Position numbers and translations under genes: made by a program. The notes under the pieces are model-generated. The model saw only the letters and a program-made list of their open reading frames with translations, made no database searches and was not told the origin of the DNA. Below, one piece after another: positions 62,484 to 64,000 of a stretch of 64,000 nucleotides of DNA. The stretch comes from Aliamphritea ceti (lineage in GTDB: Bacteria > Pseudomonadota > Gammaproteobacteria > Pseudomonadales > Balneatricaceae): positions 3,782,001-3,846,000 of the forward strand of contig NZ_AP025282.1 of assembly GCF_024347215.1 (NCBI RefSeq), given 5' to 3'. Position 1 is the first letter of the stretch, and every line of letters starts with the position of its first letter.

Positions 62484-63416
62484 TTACGAATTATCAGGTA
62501 CGCCCAATTCTCCACTTGCTGATATTTGCAAATGACGCTCCATTAAACTGGCAGCCCACTGCCTATCACCTTGCAAAACACAAGCAATAATATCCAGATG
62601 TTCCTGACAGGATTTTTGCATCCGTTCCGGATACAACACAGCTCCGGACTCAGTAAAACGTCGCATCCTGTTTTGTTGACGCATGATCTCTGAAAAAAAC
62701 CGGTTACCAGAAAAATCAACAAGCATTTGGTGAAAACCTGCATTAACGGTAAGTAATGTGTGTGGAGCAATCTCAAACACTAAGCCATCAACCAGTCTGC
62801 GATGAAAATCAGCGCAGGCATCCAGTCTGGGTTTATCAATCTGAAAAGCATCGCTACGAAGTGCCGCTGGTTCCATTAGCTGACGCAACTCATAACTCTC
62901 CCTATTACTGCCGGTATTATCGATAAGAGCTGTAAAATTCCAGCCTTTTCCCTGCGCTGGTTGTAATAGCCCTTCACTGGCAAGTTGCGCCAGGACCTTA
63001 CTCAACAAAGCCTTAGTAACATCGTAGCGACGCAATAGATCGGCCTCAGTTACATGGTTAGGCAAATCTCCCTGGACCCTGTCCTGACCAATTTTGACAT
63101 ACAATGCATCTAAAGGTGGTTGAGGCAGTTCAAGCTCTAAGCGATATAAATCTTCACTCTCACAATTTAACAGATACCCCCCGGCAGGCCTTGGTTTCAC
63201 GACGTTAAAATGCTCTAGCAGCTTAAGTGCTGCACGAATAGGCGAGCGTGAAACACCTAGTTGTTCAGCTAAATCCCGCTCGGTTAAATGACTACTACGC
63301 TGAAGACCACTTCGCTGAAATAATTCTATTAACTGGTGACTAAGCTCCGCCTGTAACGGATTGACTTTACGAATCGCGGCCAGAGTATCGCCTTCCATGG
63401 GGTTCTCAACTGTCAT
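62484..63416 (-). CDS. GntR-type regulator with two winged helices and FCD-like domain
   Basis: 310 residues, longer than the usual 230-250. A first GntR winged helix (LTERDLAEQLGVSRSPIRAAL, 44-64) is followed by a second helix-turn-helix (VTEADLLRRYDVTKALLSKVL, 122-142) and a C-terminal FCD-like part with helical metal/ligand-binding residues (NAGFHQMLVDFSG, CQEHLDII). The start overlaps the end of the upstream hydrolase by 11 bp, so the two are in one operon. The inducer is unknown. Confidence 0.85.
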   Translation of the reverse strand: MTVENPMEGDTLAAIRKVNPLQAELSHQLIELFQRSGLQRSSHLTERDLAEQLGVSRSPIRAALKLLEHFNVVKPRPAGGYLLNCESEDLYRLELELPQPPLDALYVKIGQDRVQGDLPNHVTEADLLRRYDVTKALLSKVLAQLASEGLLQPAQGKGWNFTALIDNTGSNRESYELRQLMEPAALRSDAFQIDKPRLDACADFHRRLVDGLVFEIAPHTLLTVNAGFHQMLVDFSGNRFFSEIMRQQNRMRRFTESGAVLYPERMQKSCQEHLDIIACVLQGDRQWAASLMERHLQISASGELGVPDNS

Positions 63417-64000
63417 CTAAAATCACCTTAAAAAATTCAAAAACTTCCGGCAGAACTTCAAAACCATTATGTCCAACTCCCTTAACGCTATCAAACTGCA
63501 ACCTATCCACCAACGGTTGCCAATTCTCAAATAAGCGCTGTGCCCGGAGAACTCTATTTTCACCGGCATCATTCGCGCCAACAGCCCAGTAATGGGAATC
63601 TTCTTTCAGCGTAATCTCTGACGTATCTAAATCGTCCTCACCAACAACAATCTGCACTGGCACGTTTTCTATGGCCACTACATTCATCTGCTTATCGAAA
63701 AGAGTCTCTAAGTTACCCGTTCCTACCCACCAGTCTGCATGACTATAAAGCGTAACTAACCCAGGCGCGCCCACCGAAAGAGCAGCCAACCGCTCAGGCC
63801 ATAAATACAAAAAACGATTAGTAAACTGACCGCCGCCTGAAAAGCCATGAAGATAAAATTTATCAATATCAACAGGATACTTCTTACCGACCTCATCAAT
63901 CATCGATAACAGAATCTGATCGTAACGAATCCCATTATCTAAAAGAAACTTATATCCCCCGGTATCTTCCATAGTTGGAATACCAATCGGAAAAAGTGGA
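63406..64000 (-). CDS. Alpha/beta hydrolase (partial, N-terminus beyond the window)
   Basis: The visible C-terminal 197 residues continue in frame to the window edge (PLFPIGIPTMEDTGGY). The nucleophile elbow YLHGFSGGGQFTNRF holds the catalytic serine (GxSxG). A late acid region (VPVQIVVGEDDLDTSE) and histidine (GVGHNGFEVL) complete the triad. It resembles PHB-depolymerase/feruloyl-esterase-like serine hydrolases. It overlaps the GntR gene by 11 bp, and its substrate is unknown. Confidence 0.82.
   Translation of the reverse strand, partial: PLFPIGIPTMEDTGGYKFLLDNGIRYDQILLSMIDEVGKKYPVDIDKFYLHGFSGGGQFTNRFLYLWPERLAALSVGAPGLVTLYSHADWWVGTGNLETLFDKQMNVVAIENVPVQIVVGEDDLDTSEITLKEDSHYWAVGANDAGENRVLRAQRLFENWQPLVDRLQFDSVKGVGHNGFEVLPEVFEFFKVILDDS

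Overview
The window looks like a chromosomal segment of a marine gammaproteobacterium, most likely in the Oceanospirillales/Oceanospirillaceae. This rests on the thrS-infC-rpmI-rplT-pheS-pheT-ihfA-merR order, a complete nap operon, class II NrdJa/NrdJb ribonucleotide reductases, lutABC lactate oxidation and polar-flagellum-type regulation. The genus is not resolved. Base composition is moderate by eye. There are no insertion sequences, phage genes, rRNA or CRISPR arrays; one tRNA-Pro(GGG) is present.

Layout: 1-506 is the end of a NAD(P)H oxidoreductase gene. 934-8423 holds the translation operon with tRNA-Pro downstream; infC appears to start with AUC. 8750-12533 holds redox and stress genes: free-methionine-R-sulfoxide reductase, a Crp/Fnr regulator, a catalase-like periplasmic peroxidase divergent from an OhrR-type MarR regulator with a 20-bp operator between them, and small proteins. 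12546-16541 is an L-lactate utilisation locus (GntR regulator divergent from lutABC). 16681-19911 is a giant flagellin with an internal zinc-protease module. 20198-26252 holds two tandem nrdJa-nrdJb pairs. 27034-30237 is a ureohydrolase/MFS/LysR locus. 30627-32233 holds a Rho-like ATPase and a universal stress protein. 32321-36498 is a methylamine/betaine-type C1 locus (GcvT-like, MttB-like, LysR). 36580-38973 holds a YjfB-type motility protein, a transglycosylase and RhlE. 39295-45603 is napEFDAGHBC. 46049-47719 is fhs, followed by a decayed copy of its own 3' end and a small accessory block (47991-49779) bounded by near-identical terminators. 50094-52043 is a PAS-PAS-GGDEF-EAL protein. 52222-61108 is a seven-gene ABC import operon with two phosphohydrolases. 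61396-64000 holds YedI, a GntR regulator and a truncated hydrolase.

How the genes fit together: an anaerobic or microaerobic theme links nap (two FNR-type boxes upstream) and the oxygen-independent B12 ribonucleotide reductases (a perfect TTGAT-N4-ATCAA box upstream). A C1 theme links the GcvT/MttB pair with fhs. A motility theme links the flagellin, its sigma-28 promoter, YjfB and the c-di-GMP enzyme.

The two most notable systems are (a) the protease-bearing flagellin, which matches the described flagellinolysin architecture (HEMVH at residues 426-430 and a downstream TEGVAE between intact flagellin termini), and (b) the second NrdJ pair. In that pair the catalytic subunit has lost one of the two active-site redox cysteines (Ser341) while its small partner has lost every cysteine, although the radical cysteine (Cys330) is kept. 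The two losses match and suggest a changed reductant or a non-reductase role.
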